From positions 1-36,582 of the forward strand of contig CALADH010000081.1 of the NCBI GenBank assembly GCA_937890745.1: 36,582 nt of DNA, read 5' to 3'. Each line of letters opens with the position of its first letter. The stretch's first letter is position 1. The DNA is from Scybalocola_A sp900557175. Its GTDB lineage: Bacteria > Bacillota > Clostridia > Lachnospirales > Lachnospiraceae. A program made the position numbers and the translations under genes. This document shows positions 25,603-33,245 of this stretch, piece by piece. The notes under the pieces are model-generated. The model ran no database searches. It was given only the letters and a program-made list of their open reading frames with translations, and was not told where the DNA came from.

Positions 25603-26673
25603 TTACTGTGCCTGTCTGTCTGATGTATCACATGGTACTGTGAACTCGCCGGACTGAATTGCAGCAATCTTGTCATCTAAAAGCTGTTTTACATCTGCAG
25701 GAATCTTATCTTCAAGCTCAGGATTGTAAACAAGCTCAACAATGCCTTCAGCCATACCAAGCTGCTTTACAGTACCTTCAAATTTGCCGTCGATAATATC
25801 GGAAACGGCTGTTTTGATTAACTGAGGTACGTTATAAACTGCAGAAGTTAAAACGCTTGTCGGTGCAAGTGAGCTCTGATCGTAAGAGTCGCCTGTTGAG
25901 AAAAGACCTGCGTCTGCAGCCGCATTAATCGCACCTGTACCGGATTCATTTGCACAGTGGCCAATCACATCTGCGCCCTGATCGATCATCGCCTGAGCAG
26001 CTTCTTTTGCAAGTGCTGTATCTGTAAATGAACCTGTCCATGCAGACTGATATTTAATATCAGGATTTACAGACTTTGCACCGTCCTCATAGCCGTTCAT
26101 AATCTTCACTAATGAAGCGCCCTGAACCGGTCCGATAAAACCAATGTTTCCTGTCTCTGACATACTTGCTGCGAGCATACCCTGTAAGTAGCCTGTCTCC
26201 TCACACTTCATTACATAGGAAGCAACATTTTCTGCTGAAGCCTCTGCCTCAATACAGATAAACTTTGTATCCGGATATAATTCACCGACTTCAAGTGCCG
26301 GATCTCCGAACTGGAAACCATGACCGATAACAACATCATAGCCGTTTGCCGCATAGTCTGTAAAAGTTGCAACCATATCTGCCGCCTGAACATTCTCACT
26401 GTAAGCAATCTCACAGCCGAGATCTTTTTCAACAAGTAAAAGACCGTCGTAAGCTGACTGGCACCAGCCCATATCGTTCTTAGCACCTGTCATACAGAGG
26501 GCTACTTTAAGACCGTCGCCTGTGCTGTCACCGTCCGCTGCTTCGCCGTCACCGGCTTCTGATGCCGCCGGTTTTGTATCTGTTTCTACATTTTCTGTTC
26601 CCTTGTTTCCACAGCCTGCTAACATACCGGCTGTCAATGTAAGACCTAACATTAATGCAACTGCTTTTTTCAT
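25603..26673 (-). CDS. BMP family nucleoside-binding lipoprotein (NupN-like)
   Basis: A 356-aa substrate-binding lipoprotein with a signal peptide, lipobox LAGC (Cys about 21), a long Thr/Glu/Asp/Gly-rich linker, and a BMP/PnrA fold beginning LKVALCMTGAKNDMGWCQSAYDGL, with VVIGHGFQF, GNIGFIGPVQGASL, and a TALAKEAAQAMIDQGADVIGHCANESG segment. BMP proteins bind purine nucleosides. It heads the operon with the ATPase and permeases; AAGGAG precedes the ATG. The promoter upstream carries an operator shared with the divergent XRE-cupin gene. Confidence 0.93.
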   Translation of the reverse strand: MKKAVALMLGLTLTAGMLAGCGNKGTENVETDTKPAASEAGDGEAADGDSTGDGLKVALCMTGAKNDMGWCQSAYDGLLLVEKDLGCEIAYSENVQAADMVATFTDYAANGYDVVIGHGFQFGDPALEVGELYPDTKFICIEAEASAENVASYVMKCEETGYLQGMLAASMSETGNIGFIGPVQGASLVKIMNGYEDGAKSVNPDIKYQSAWTGSFTDTALAKEAAQAMIDQGADVIGHCANESGTGAINAAADAGLFSTGDSYDQSSLAPTSVLTSAVYNVPQLIKTAVSDIIDGKFEGTVKQLGMAEGIVELVYNPELEDKIPADVKQLLDDKIAAIQSGEFTVPCDTSDRQAQ

Positions 26674-26715
26674 TTTGTTCTCTCCTTAAACATAAATCGT
26701 TTTTCGTTTGTATAC

Positions 26716-26748
26716 GTTCATTATAGTGAACACCTTGTTTTTTGTCAA
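26716..26748 (-). promoter_or_regulatory. Perfect consensus promoter of the nucleoside transport operon with palindromic operator
   Basis: TTGACA (26748-26743), 17 nt and TATAAT (26725-26720) match consensus exactly. The -10 lies inside a 16-bp perfect palindrome GTTCACTATAATGAAC (26731-26716). Its core TTCACT-N4-TGAA also occurs twice before the divergent XRE-cupin gene. A protein bound here would block RNA polymerase, so repression is expected. Confidence 0.85.
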
Positions 26749-26867
26749 TCACCTTTGTAATTTTTCTTTCTTTTTGTTTTTTCTTCTTCATTTTTTCCTT
26801 TTTTTACAATGTTTTACAGCATTTTTGACAAAAGCGCCCACATTTAAAAAAGAGCGGCGCGCCTTTA

Positions 26868-26896
26868 TTGACAAGCGTTCATATTTATGATATATC
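26868..26896 (+). promoter_or_regulatory. Promoter of the XRE-cupin regulator gene
   Basis: TTGACA (26868-26873), 17 nt and TATATC (26891-26896). A degenerate operator-like TTCATATTTATGAT (26878-26891) lies in the spacer. The region from 26749 to 26867 is T-rich on the plus strand and shows no gene. Confidence 0.6.
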
Positions 26897-26909
26897 TTTT
26901 AAATAACGA

Positions 26910-26969
26910 TTCACTACATTGAATATAGTTTCACTGTGCTGAATATAGCTTCAATTCAATAAATATCAA
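26910..26969 (+). repeat. Three tandem 20-bp operator repeats before the XRE-cupin gene
   Basis: Units start at 26910, 26930 and 26950. The first two contain TTCACTACATTGAA and TTCACTGTGCTGAA, each followed by TATAGT or TATAGC; the third, starting TTCAATTCAATAAA, is degenerate. The exact 20-bp period (about two helix turns) puts all sites on one DNA face. The core matches the operator over the nucleoside operon -10. The array ends 4 nt before the ribosome site, so it also lies in the 5' leader. Confidence 0.8.
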
Positions 26970-26986
26970 ATTGAGGAGTGTTACGA

Positions 26987-27568
26987 ATGTCAGAACTTAA
27001 TTTAGCGCGTATCGGCAGCCTTTTAAAAACAAGACGTATTGATATGGGACTTTCTATCCGGGAGCTTTCCGCCAAATCAGGCGTTGCCGCCGGCACAATC
27101 AGCCAGATTGAAACCGGAAAGACATCACCAAATCTCGTGAGCGTTTATTCCCTCTGCGAGACATTAAATTTTCCGATTTCCGCGCTTTTCCTTGAAGACA
27201 ACAGCGACAGAATTAAACTCATCCGCAAAGATGAGCGGTTTTCATTTACACGAAATACGAGCAACGGACAGACAATTACAGAGTCGCTCATCACAAAAGG
27301 CGATACAAAGATGTGGGGCGGTGTCGTTGATATGCCTCCAAACACCGATTCCGGTGACTATTATTATCATGAAGGCGAAGAATTTGTCTTTGTTCTTGAC
27401 GGACAAGTGACATTTATGCTTGAGGGCGCACCGGATTACTGCCTTAATCCCGGCGACACGCTCTATTATCCAAATGAAATCGGCCACCGTTGGGAAAACG
27501 CAAGCGATACTCCGGCCAAATTTTTAATCGTATCAACATCAGAATTTAAAAACAGCAGTGAGGACTAA
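26987..27568 (+). CDS. XRE-cupin transcriptional regulator
   Basis: A 193-aa regulator with an XRE-type helix-turn-helix (about 8-62; LSIRELSAKSGVAAGTISQIETGKTSPNL) and a C-terminal cupin (about 115-180; YYYHEGEEFVFVLDGQVTFML and LNPGDTLYYPNEIGHRWEN), the PuuR-like architecture. GAGGAG lies 8 nt before the ATG at 26987; an in-frame GTG three codons earlier overlaps that site. It is divergent from the nucleoside transport operon, and the two share TTCACT-N4-TGAA operators, so it probably represses transport and itself, with a small purine- or nucleoside-related ligand in the cupin. The ligand is not known. Confidence 0.9.
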   Translation: MSELNLARIGSLLKTRRIDMGLSIRELSAKSGVAAGTISQIETGKTSPNLVSVYSLCETLNFPISALFLEDNSDRIKLIRKDERFSFTRNTSNGQTITESLITKGDTKMWGGVVDMPPNTDSGDYYYHEGEEFVFVLDGQVTFMLEGAPDYCLNPGDTLYYPNEIGHRWENASDTPAKFLIVSTSEFKNSSED

Positions 27569-27586
27569 GCCTTACTGCTGTTTTTT
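27551..27586. terminator. Bidirectional terminator between XRE-cupin and YitT genes
   Basis: AACAGCAGT pairs with ACTGCTGTT across a 14-nt loop containing the XRE-cupin stop codon. T-runs follow on both strands (six T on plus, TTTTTAAATT on minus), so it can end both convergent transcripts. Confidence 0.85.
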
Positions 27587-27628
27587 CAAAGTCTTTTATG
27601 CAAAACTGCTTTTACGAAGCAGCCGCCG

Positions 27629-28516
27629 TCAGCTCTTAATTTCTCTTGTAAAACCTTCTCCCAATATCTGCCCGGCTTCTGTGACAACAACAAAAGCATC
27701 CGGATCAACCTCATAAACAATAGATTTCAGCCGAGCAAACTGATGGCGGCGCACTGCACACATAAGAATATCACAATTTTCCTTTCTGTAGCCGCCCTCA
27801 CCTTTAATATAAGTCACACCACGGCCCAGATCGTCCATGACTTTCTCGCCGATATCCCGGCTTGCTTTTGAGACAACCATCACCATACTGCCTCTGTCCA
27901 CACCGTAAATAATACTGTCCACAAGCTTTGTCGTACAGAATAATGAAATCACACCGAACAGTCCGGCTTCAAAGTTATCAAACACAAGAATCGACGCCGC
28001 AATAATCACCCCGTCAATAATCAGCATTGCCCTTCCGATGGACAAGTGGGGAAATTTTCTCTGTATAAGGTAGGACATAATATCCGTGCCGCCGGTCGTT
28101 GAACCGCGAAGAAAAATAAGCGCCACGCCCGCACCGACCAAAACGCCGCCGTACACTGAGCCTAAGAGCCTGTCTCCTGTATAAACCGGAAAGAGAGGCG
28201 CCACAACCCAGTCCAGCATAATTGTATTAAAAATCAGCGTCTTTATTGTTTTCAGCGCAAAACTGTGCCCAAGATACATAAACGCCAGCACAAGCAGCGG
28301 AATATTAATGGCAAGATTTAAGGCGCCAATCGGCAGTCCTGTCACATAGTTAATAAGTACCGCAATGGCTGATGCACCGCCCGGCGCAATATTTGCCGGC
28401 TCGATAAAGCATATAAGTCCAATCGCAAATATAAAAGAACCAATAATATCCGCACCGATATCTAATGTTATATTTTTTATCTTTTTCTGTCTGACTGTTA
28501 ATTGTTTTTGTTTCAT
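27629..28516 (-). CDS. YitT family membrane protein (DUF161-DUF2179)
   Basis: A 295-aa protein with five to six membrane segments in two YitT/DUF161 blocks (FAIGLICFIEPANIAPGGASAIAV; FLRGSTTGGTDIMSYLIQRK) and a C-terminal cytoplasmic DUF2179 domain (RGVTYIKGEGGYRKENCDILMCAVRRHQ). Function is not established for the family; transport is often assumed. GGGAGG lies 6 nt before the ATG at 28516, 16 nt after the asparaginase stop, so the two genes form an operon. Confidence 0.9.
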   Translation of the reverse strand: MKQKQLTVRQKKIKNITLDIGADIIGSFIFAIGLICFIEPANIAPGGASAIAVLINYVTGLPIGALNLAINIPLLVLAFMYLGHSFALKTIKTLIFNTIMLDWVVAPLFPVYTGDRLLGSVYGGVLVGAGVALIFLRGSTTGGTDIMSYLIQRKFPHLSIGRAMLIIDGVIIAASILVFDNFEAGLFGVISLFCTTKLVDSIIYGVDRGSMVMVVSKASRDIGEKVMDDLGRGVTYIKGEGGYRKENCDILMCAVRRHQFARLKSIVYEVDPDAFVVVTEAGQILGEGFTREIKS

Positions 28517-28532
28517 CCCGTACCTCCCAAAA

Positions 28533-29528
28533 TCACCCAATCACGTCGTGGTTAATCTGACGGTAGAACATTTCTCTCACTGCACAAACGTCCGTTGTCT
28601 GTCCAAGTATCCACATCATTTTTGTGACTACCGTCTCCGTCGTCATATCATAAGCTTCCAAAAGCCCGAATTTCTCCTTGATTGTATAGCCCACCTTATA
28701 AACCTCCATATCACTGCCCTCATAAGGCACCTGTGTGGACATAACGACAATCTTTCCCAATGACGTCCAGCGCCTGATTGCTTTCATAAAGCTGTCATTT
28801 TCATCACACGGAACGCCGCCGACACCGAAGCTTTCAATAATTACGGCATCATAATCATCCTTAATATAATCAAAAATATCCGGTTTCATTCCGGGAATAA
28901 GCTTCATCAGCAAAATTCTTTCATTCAGGCAATGATAAAAGTCCGGCTTTTCCCTGTGTACTTCATCCTTAATATACCGGATAATTTTATTATTTCTTAT
29001 GACAGCAATATCTGGAAAATTAATGCTTGAAAAGGCATTAAAGCTTTGGGAACGGCTCTTTCGCGCCCGCGTTCCGCAAATGACATGACCGTCAAAAATA
29101 ATATTAACGCCCCATGACGCATCATCCGCCGCATATAAAAAGCTGTCATACAGATTTCTCTTGGCATCCGTCACTTCCTTATCGATTGGGCGCTGTGAAC
29201 CTGTCAGAATGACAGGCTTCGGGCTGTTTTGTATAAGATAGGATAAAGCCGCCGCCGTATACGACATCGTATCTGTACCGTGCAGCACAATAAAGCCGTC
29301 ATAGCTGTCGTAATTTTCTTCAATCGCAGCCGCAATCTTTACCCAGTGGCGCGGCATCATATTTGTACTGTCAATGTTAAAAAGCTGCAGCGTATCAACC
29401 GCACACAGTTCATAAACCGACGGTACAAACTGTAAAATTTCCTGCGAGCCAAGCTGCGGCTCTAATCCCTGTCCGTTGCTCTGCGAGGCAATCGTGCCTC
29501 CGGTTGCAATCAATAATATTTTTTTCAT
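28533..29528 (-). CDS. ansA: Type I L-asparaginase
   Basis: A 331-aa cytoplasmic asparaginase hydrolysing L-Asn to L-Asp and ammonia. The two catalytic threonine motifs are visible: ATGGTIAS (Thr12) and LHGTDTMSYTA, together with LTGSQRP and a C-terminal GVGGVPCDE segment. No signal peptide, so cytoplasmic. It leads the operon with the YitT gene. Its extended -10 (TGGTATAAT) is embedded in the end of the multi-hairpin element upstream. Confidence 0.93.
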   Translation of the reverse strand: MKKILLIATGGTIASQSNGQGLEPQLGSQEILQFVPSVYELCAVDTLQLFNIDSTNMMPRHWVKIAAAIEENYDSYDGFIVLHGTDTMSYTAAALSYLIQNSPKPVILTGSQRPIDKEVTDAKRNLYDSFLYAADDASWGVNIIFDGHVICGTRARKSRSQSFNAFSSINFPDIAVIRNNKIIRYIKDEVHREKPDFYHCLNERILLMKLIPGMKPDIFDYIKDDYDAVIIESFGVGGVPCDENDSFMKAIRRWTSLGKIVVMSTQVPYEGSDMEVYKVGYTIKEKFGLLEAYDMTTETVVTKMMWILGQTTDVCAVREMFYRQINHDVIG

Positions 29529-29568
29529 ATTCGCAAACTCCTGATATTTTCAATTCTCACTTATGTTC

Positions 29569-29706
29569 ATTATACCACGTGCGCAGGAAAGCAAGCGCCC
29601 GAAGGGCATTTGCTTTGCAAGCCGTGGATTGCCGGTATAATCGTCACGGACGTGACGGCAAGCTGACTTCGTCAGCTTGGATTGCACTCTGTGCAATCAT
29701 TATACC
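29569..29706. repeat. Multi-hairpin palindromic element with three GGTATAAT/ATTATACC words
   Basis: ATTATACC occurs at 29569-29576, its complement GGTATAAT at 29634-29641, and ATTATACC again at 29699-29706. Between the second and third are three perfect arms: CGTCAC/GTGACG (29642-29657), AAGCTGAC/GTCAGCTT (29660-29678) and ATTGCAC/GTGCAAT (29681-29697), each with a 3-4 nt loop. Between the first and second, CCACG/CGTGG encloses a hairpin AAGCAA-GCCC/GGGC-TTGCTT (29589-29615). The central GGTATAAT can pair with either flank. The ATTATACC at 29569-29576 doubles as the -10 for ansA. Not protein coding. It could be a small repeat element or MITE-like, but no copies can be checked here. Confidence 0.75.
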
Positions 29707-29715
29707 ATAAAATAA

Positions 29716-29759
29716 GCGGATAAGCCCGGTGCATGTTAAATTTTGCACCGGCTATCCGC
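29716..29759 (-). terminator. Terminator after the L,D-transpeptidase gene
   Basis: GCGGATA/TATCCGC and the adjacent CCGGTGCA/TGCACCGG form a long stem. On the minus strand CTTATTTTAT follows; on the plus strand ATTTTTTATTTT follows, so it may work in both directions. It lies 12 nt after the L,D-transpeptidase stop. Confidence 0.75.
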
Positions 29760-29770
29760 CATTTTTTATT

Positions 29771-31156
29771 TTAGTATATTAAAACCGGTGTACCGATTTC
29801 AATATTTTCATAAATTGCCTGAACATTGCTGTACGGCGTATTCACACAGCCATGTGAACCGTTATAGTAATAAATAGAACCGCCAAAAGAGCTTCTCCAG
29901 CTTGCGTCATGGACGCCGTACATATTTCCGATAAAAGGCAGCCAGTAGGATACCTTCGATTCGTACGGATCATCCGGATTCGCACCGATTAACGTCTGAT
30001 TTCTCAATTTGTTTAAAAGCTTATAGGCACCGGCCGGCGTCCCATGGCCTTCGCTGACGTTACCTGTCACAACATCGGTTTCTACAATCACCTTACCATT
30101 TTTATAAAACCACATATACTGGTCTGAAAGACTTATCTCAAGATATGTATTGCCAATCTGATTGCCCTCCCATGTCGGCGCCGTCGCATCATAAGTTACT
30201 TCTCTTGTCACATCTTTGCCGGCCTTAAGCTCCTCAATGATTTTTTCTGTTTCTGTCTCTGCCGCAATGGAAAAGCCAAGAGAACCTGAAAGTGATACAA
30301 CATTGCCGCCGGTTGTCTTAAAATCATGGGGCTTTCCGTATGTCTCATACTTTTCCTCCATCGCCTCCATATATTTCTTGACCTTATCTTTATCAATTTC
30401 AATAGTACCGTCTTCTGTCTGCTTCAGAAATCTTTCCGAAACTGATGAATCAATGACCTCTTTCTCAGGTCCGATATTCAGCGTAATCGTTGCCTTCGTC
30501 AATTTTTTAATCGGCTCTGTCTTTTTCTTAAAATCTTCAGAATCAACCGTCACCTCAGGCTTTGTATAACAGTCAGCCGCATCAATGTCAAGACGCACCT
30601 CACCGGCCTTGATGGCATTGCCGACAGCCTCTGACAGCTTTTTAAAATCAATCTGGTTGCCTTCAACCTCAGGAATAATTTTAACGCCGTCACTAAAATC
30701 GACATAAGCATTCTGAGGCTCCACAATATCTTTCGTCATACAATCAAGCGCTTCTAACGCCTTATTAAGCTTATCCTCGTCATAACCATGACCGCCTGAA
30801 ACTGTATAAAAATTTGTGTCCGATAAATTAAAAAGCCATTGCCATGCACCCTGCTGCTTTTTAATATCTGAAATGCCTTCAAATACAATCTTGTGGCCGA
30901 TATCAGCGCCTTTGAGCACTTCACTGTCACCGCCCCGCTTAATGATTCTGAATGTATAGTCGCTGTGATAAGCTTCCAGAGCACGTTCAGCCTCATCTGC
31001 CGTTTTATTTGAAAAATTCATACCATTAATATATGTTCCGGGGTAAAATCTATCCATATAATAAATTGAAATCATCATATATGCCACAAACACAATCATC
31101 AGCGGTATACCGACAATAAGCGCACATGCAATGATTCTTTTCTTACGTTTCGTCAT
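29771..31156 (-). CDS. L,D-transpeptidase (YkuD) with PG-binding-like domain, membrane anchored
   Basis: A 461-aa cell-wall enzyme that would form 3-3 peptidoglycan cross-links. Residues 1-8 are basic, followed by one membrane helix (about 9-32), so the rest faces outside. A PG_binding_4-like region spans about 35-320 (YPGTYINGMNFSNKTADEAERAL and IDASDC-like blocks), and the C-terminal YkuD domain begins near LEISLSDQYMWFYKNGKV. The catalytic motif is NGSHGCVNTPYSN with Cys about 436. Its own promoter is at 31206-31234. The long insert between anchor and catalytic domain is typical of Clostridia proteins of this kind. Confidence 0.92.
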   Translation of the reverse strand: MTKRKKRIIACALIVGIPLMIVFVAYMMISIYYMDRFYPGTYINGMNFSNKTADEAERALEAYHSDYTFRIIKRGGDSEVLKGADIGHKIVFEGISDIKKQQGAWQWLFNLSDTNFYTVSGGHGYDEDKLNKALEALDCMTKDIVEPQNAYVDFSDGVKIIPEVEGNQIDFKKLSEAVGNAIKAGEVRLDIDAADCYTKPEVTVDSEDFKKKTEPIKKLTKATITLNIGPEKEVIDSSVSERFLKQTEDGTIEIDKDKVKKYMEAMEEKYETYGKPHDFKTTGGNVVSLSGSLGFSIAAETETEKIIEELKAGKDVTREVTYDATAPTWEGNQIGNTYLEISLSDQYMWFYKNGKVIVETDVVTGNVSEGHGTPAGAYKLLNKLRNQTLIGANPDDPYESKVSYWLPFIGNMYGVHDASWRSSFGGSIYYYNGSHGCVNTPYSNVQAIYENIEIGTPVLIY

Positions 31157-31205
31157 CTATATAACCTGCCTTAATCCTATACATATTCCACACTGTATCT
31201 CTTTT

Positions 31206-31234
31206 ATTGTAGTATACGCAGATTTTTTATTCAA
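31206..31234 (-). promoter_or_regulatory. Promoter of the L,D-transpeptidase gene
   Basis: TTGAAT (31234-31229), 17 nt and TACAAT (31211-31206) lie 49 nt upstream of the start codon. Confidence 0.6.
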
Positions 31235-31387
31235 GCTGTTTTGCACTTCCAAATATTACATTTTCCTTACAATTTTTATAGGACTTCTCTGTTTTTTCCT
31301 TTAATGCACGCGCATAAGCCGGACTTCTTGTGGAAACACTACTGTCCGTAACTATAAACAATATTTTTCAGTAAGGAGACGAACATC

Positions 31388-31546
31388 ATGGAAAAGAACC
31401 CAAGTATTGCATGTACAATCAAAGAATGCCGCTACCACTCAAACTGCTGCGATTATTGCACACTCTCTCAGATTAAAGTCGGTACACACGAAGAAAACCC
31501 TACAAAATGTGAATGTACAGATTGTGAATCTTTTGTCTTGAAATAA
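31388..31546 (+). CDS. DUF1540 domain Cys-rich small protein
   Basis: A 52-aa protein, below normal length cut-offs, with eight Cys (9, 14, 20, 21, 24, 41, 43, 46) in the DUF1540 pattern IACTIKECRYHSN ... CTDCESF. The Cys pairs suggest metal binding. AAGGAG precedes the ATG by 7 nt. It is the first plus-strand gene of this stretch, with a possible weak promoter upstream (TATAAA near 31350). The family has no settled function. Confidence 0.85.
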   Translation: MEKNPSIACTIKECRYHSNCCDYCTLSQIKVGTHEENPTKCECTDCESFVLK

Positions 31547-31559
31547 ACAGAAGATTTGA

Positions 31560-31662
31560 TTATCCACCGTTAATCCACATATATTGTGGTCAAAAATCGA
31601 CATTTTGTGTACAGTTATACACGTTATGTGGATAAATTGTGGATAACTTCAAGTTATCCCCC
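31560..31662. other. Cluster of DnaA-box-like sites
   Basis: Two exact DnaA boxes TGTGGATAA (reverse of TTATCCACA) lie at 31627-31635 and 31638-31646, 11 bp apart. One-mismatch boxes are TTATCCACC (31560-31568) and TAATCCACA (31571-31579), also 11 bp apart, and TTATCCCCC (31654-31662) is weaker. GTGTACAGTTATACAC (about 31608-31622) is a further palindrome. The second exact box is part of the 19-bp inverted repeat GGATAACTTCAAGTTATCC (31641-31659). No dnaA, rpmH or dnaN gene is nearby, so it is not shown to be oriC. Confidence 0.65.
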
Positions 31663-31689
31663 GGTTAAACGCCATATTTTCCGGGGGAT
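31656..31689. repeat. GC-rich inverted repeat downstream of the DUF1540 gene
   Basis: ATCCCCCGG (31656-31664) and CCGGGGGAT (31681-31689) are perfect 9-bp arms around a 16-nt AT-rich loop, followed by TATTAAAATAA. It could terminate the DUF1540 transcript, though the T-run is weak; its left arm overlaps the last DnaA-like site. Confidence 0.6.
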
Positions 31690-31713
31690 TATTAAAATAA
31701 CCTTTCATTTTCA

Positions 31714-31798
31714 TTGAAGTCTTTTGTTAAACATAGTACAATATTAAGAAGCCGTAAACAGACATCGTCCATGGCACATGAATGTGAAACTTTACGGC
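31714..31798 (+). promoter_or_regulatory. Promoter and structured leader of the NSS transporter gene
   Basis: TTGAAG (31714-31719), 17 nt, TACAAT (31737-31742). The predicted transcript start is about 31749, and the RNA immediately forms an 8-bp stem GCCGTAAA (31751-31758) with TTTACGGC (31791-31798). Inside are a short GAC/GUC stem and CACA-UGAA-UGUG (31775-31786). This three-way-junction-like leader matches no riboswitch class I recognise. The following 38 nt to the start codon are unstructured. Confidence 0.55.
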
Positions 31799-31836
31799 AC
31801 CAGATTCTATATTTACTTAACAGAAGGGTTGTTATT

Positions 31837-33207
31837 ATGAAAAGAGAAAAACTTTCTTCCCGCCTCGGATTCATTCTTATTTCCGCAGGCTGTGCGATCG
31901 GGCTCGGCAATGTCTGGCGTTTTCCTTATATCGTCGGAGAATACGGCGGCGCCGCCTTCGTACTTATTTATCTTCTTTTCCTTGTGATTCTCGGTCTTCC
32001 GATTATGACAATGGAATTTTCAGTCGGACGGGCAAGTCAGGTCAGCGCTGCCTTATCCTTTGATAAACTGGAACCGGCCGGAACCAAATGGCACTTATAT
32101 AAATGGGGTGCAATGGCCGGAAACTATTTGTTAATGATGTTTTATACGACCATCGGCGGCTGGCTCTTACTTTATGTCTTCAAAAGTGCTTCCGGACAAT
32201 TTGAGGGATTATCCCCGGACGGTATCGCCGCTTCTTTTTCAGAGCTTCAGGCGCAGCCGGGACTGATGACTGTCTGCATGATTATCGTTGTTGCTCTATG
32301 CTTTGCAGTGTGCGGCATGGGACTGCAAAAAGGTGTTGAGAAAATTACAAAGACAATGATGCTCTGCCTTTTAGCCCTCATGGTTGTTCTTGCATTAAAA
32401 TCCATCACGCTTGACGGCGCCTCCAAAGGTCTTGAATTTTACTTAAAACCGGACTTTTCAAAGCTGGTTGAGCACGGTCTTGGCGAAGCTGTCTTTGCCG
32501 CCATGGGACAGGCTTTCTTTACATTAAGCCTCGGCATCGGCGCTATCGCAATCTTCGGCAGCTACATAGGCAAGGAACGTTCTTTAATGGGCGAGTCCAT
32601 CTACGTGACTGTCCTTGATACTTCCGTTGCCTTTATCGCCGGCCTGATTATCTTCCCGGCATGTTTTGCATTTAATATCGAAGCCGGCAGCGGCCCGTCA
32701 CTACTTTTTATTACACTGCCGAACGTGTTTAACACAATGTCCGGCGGACGCTTCTGGGGCACACTGTTCTTCATCTTTATGCTGTTTGCAGCTGCCTCAA
32801 CAATCATCGCAGTCTTTGAAAATATTATTTCATTTGCCATTGACCTCACAGGCTGCAGCCGGAAAAAAGCCGTTGTAATCAATCTGTTTGTGATTATTAT
32901 TTTATCACTGCCATGTATCCTCGGCTTTAATGTATTAAGCGGCTTCACACCGTTTGGTGCAGGTTCAAACGTCCTTGATTTGGAAGACTTTATCGTCAGC
33001 AACAACCTGCTGCCGCTCGGAAGTCTTGTCTATCTGCTGTTTTGTACATCCCACTACGGCTGGGGCTTCAAAAAGTTCACCGACGAGGCAAATACCGGCA
33101 AAGGCGTCAAATTCCCGAAATGGGCAAGAATTTATGTTTCTTATATACTGCCGCTGATTGTATTATTCATCTTCGTTCAGGGCTATGTAAGCAAGTTCTT
33201 TATGTAA
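31837..33207 (+). CDS. Neurotransmitter:sodium symporter (NSS/SNF) family transporter
   Basis: A 456-aa Na+-dependent symporter with about 11-12 membrane segments. TM1 bears the NSS signature GCAIGLGNVWRFPYIVGEYGGAAF. Bacterial relatives (LeuT, MhsT, TnaT) carry amino acids; the substrate here is not readable. AGAAGGG lies before the ATG at 31837 (protein starts MKREKLSSR); an in-frame open stretch to 31714 begins inside the promoter and has no ribosome site. It has its own promoter and a structured leader, and a strong bidirectional terminator follows. Confidence 0.93.
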   Translation: MKREKLSSRLGFILISAGCAIGLGNVWRFPYIVGEYGGAAFVLIYLLFLVILGLPIMTMEFSVGRASQVSAALSFDKLEPAGTKWHLYKWGAMAGNYLLMMFYTTIGGWLLLYVFKSASGQFEGLSPDGIAASFSELQAQPGLMTVCMIIVVALCFAVCGMGLQKGVEKITKTMMLCLLALMVVLALKSITLDGASKGLEFYLKPDFSKLVEHGLGEAVFAAMGQAFFTLSLGIGAIAIFGSYIGKERSLMGESIYVTVLDTSVAFIAGLIIFPACFAFNIEAGSGPSLLFITLPNVFNTMSGGRFWGTLFFIFMLFAAASTIIAVFENIISFAIDLTGCSRKKAVVINLFVIIILSLPCILGFNVLSGFTPFGAGSNVLDLEDFIVSNNLLPLGSLVYLLFCTSHYGWGFKKFTDEANTGKGVKFPKWARIYVSYILPLIVLFIFVQGYVSKFFM

Positions 33208-33245
33208 GAAACCGATATGTGTTTTGATTAAAGGCTAAACTATAA

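Noticed and set aside
26674..26977. Purine riboswitch upstream of the nucleoside transport genes
   Set aside because: No three-way-junction purine aptamer signature is visible and the leader from the mapped -10 to the start is only about 40 nt.
29634..29706. A tRNA gene (73 nt, four-arm shape)
   Set aside because: Loops are 3-4 nt, there is no TPsiC or anticodon loop of normal size, and the outer stem is a promoter-like GGTATAAT; it is a palindromic element instead.
31560..31690. Chromosomal origin oriC
   Set aside because: No dnaA, dnaN, rpmH or gidA neighbours; a DnaA-box cluster alone does not define the origin.
32601..33005. Open frame of 134 codons on the minus strand
   Set aside because: It lies wholly inside the NSS transporter gene and shows no support of its own.
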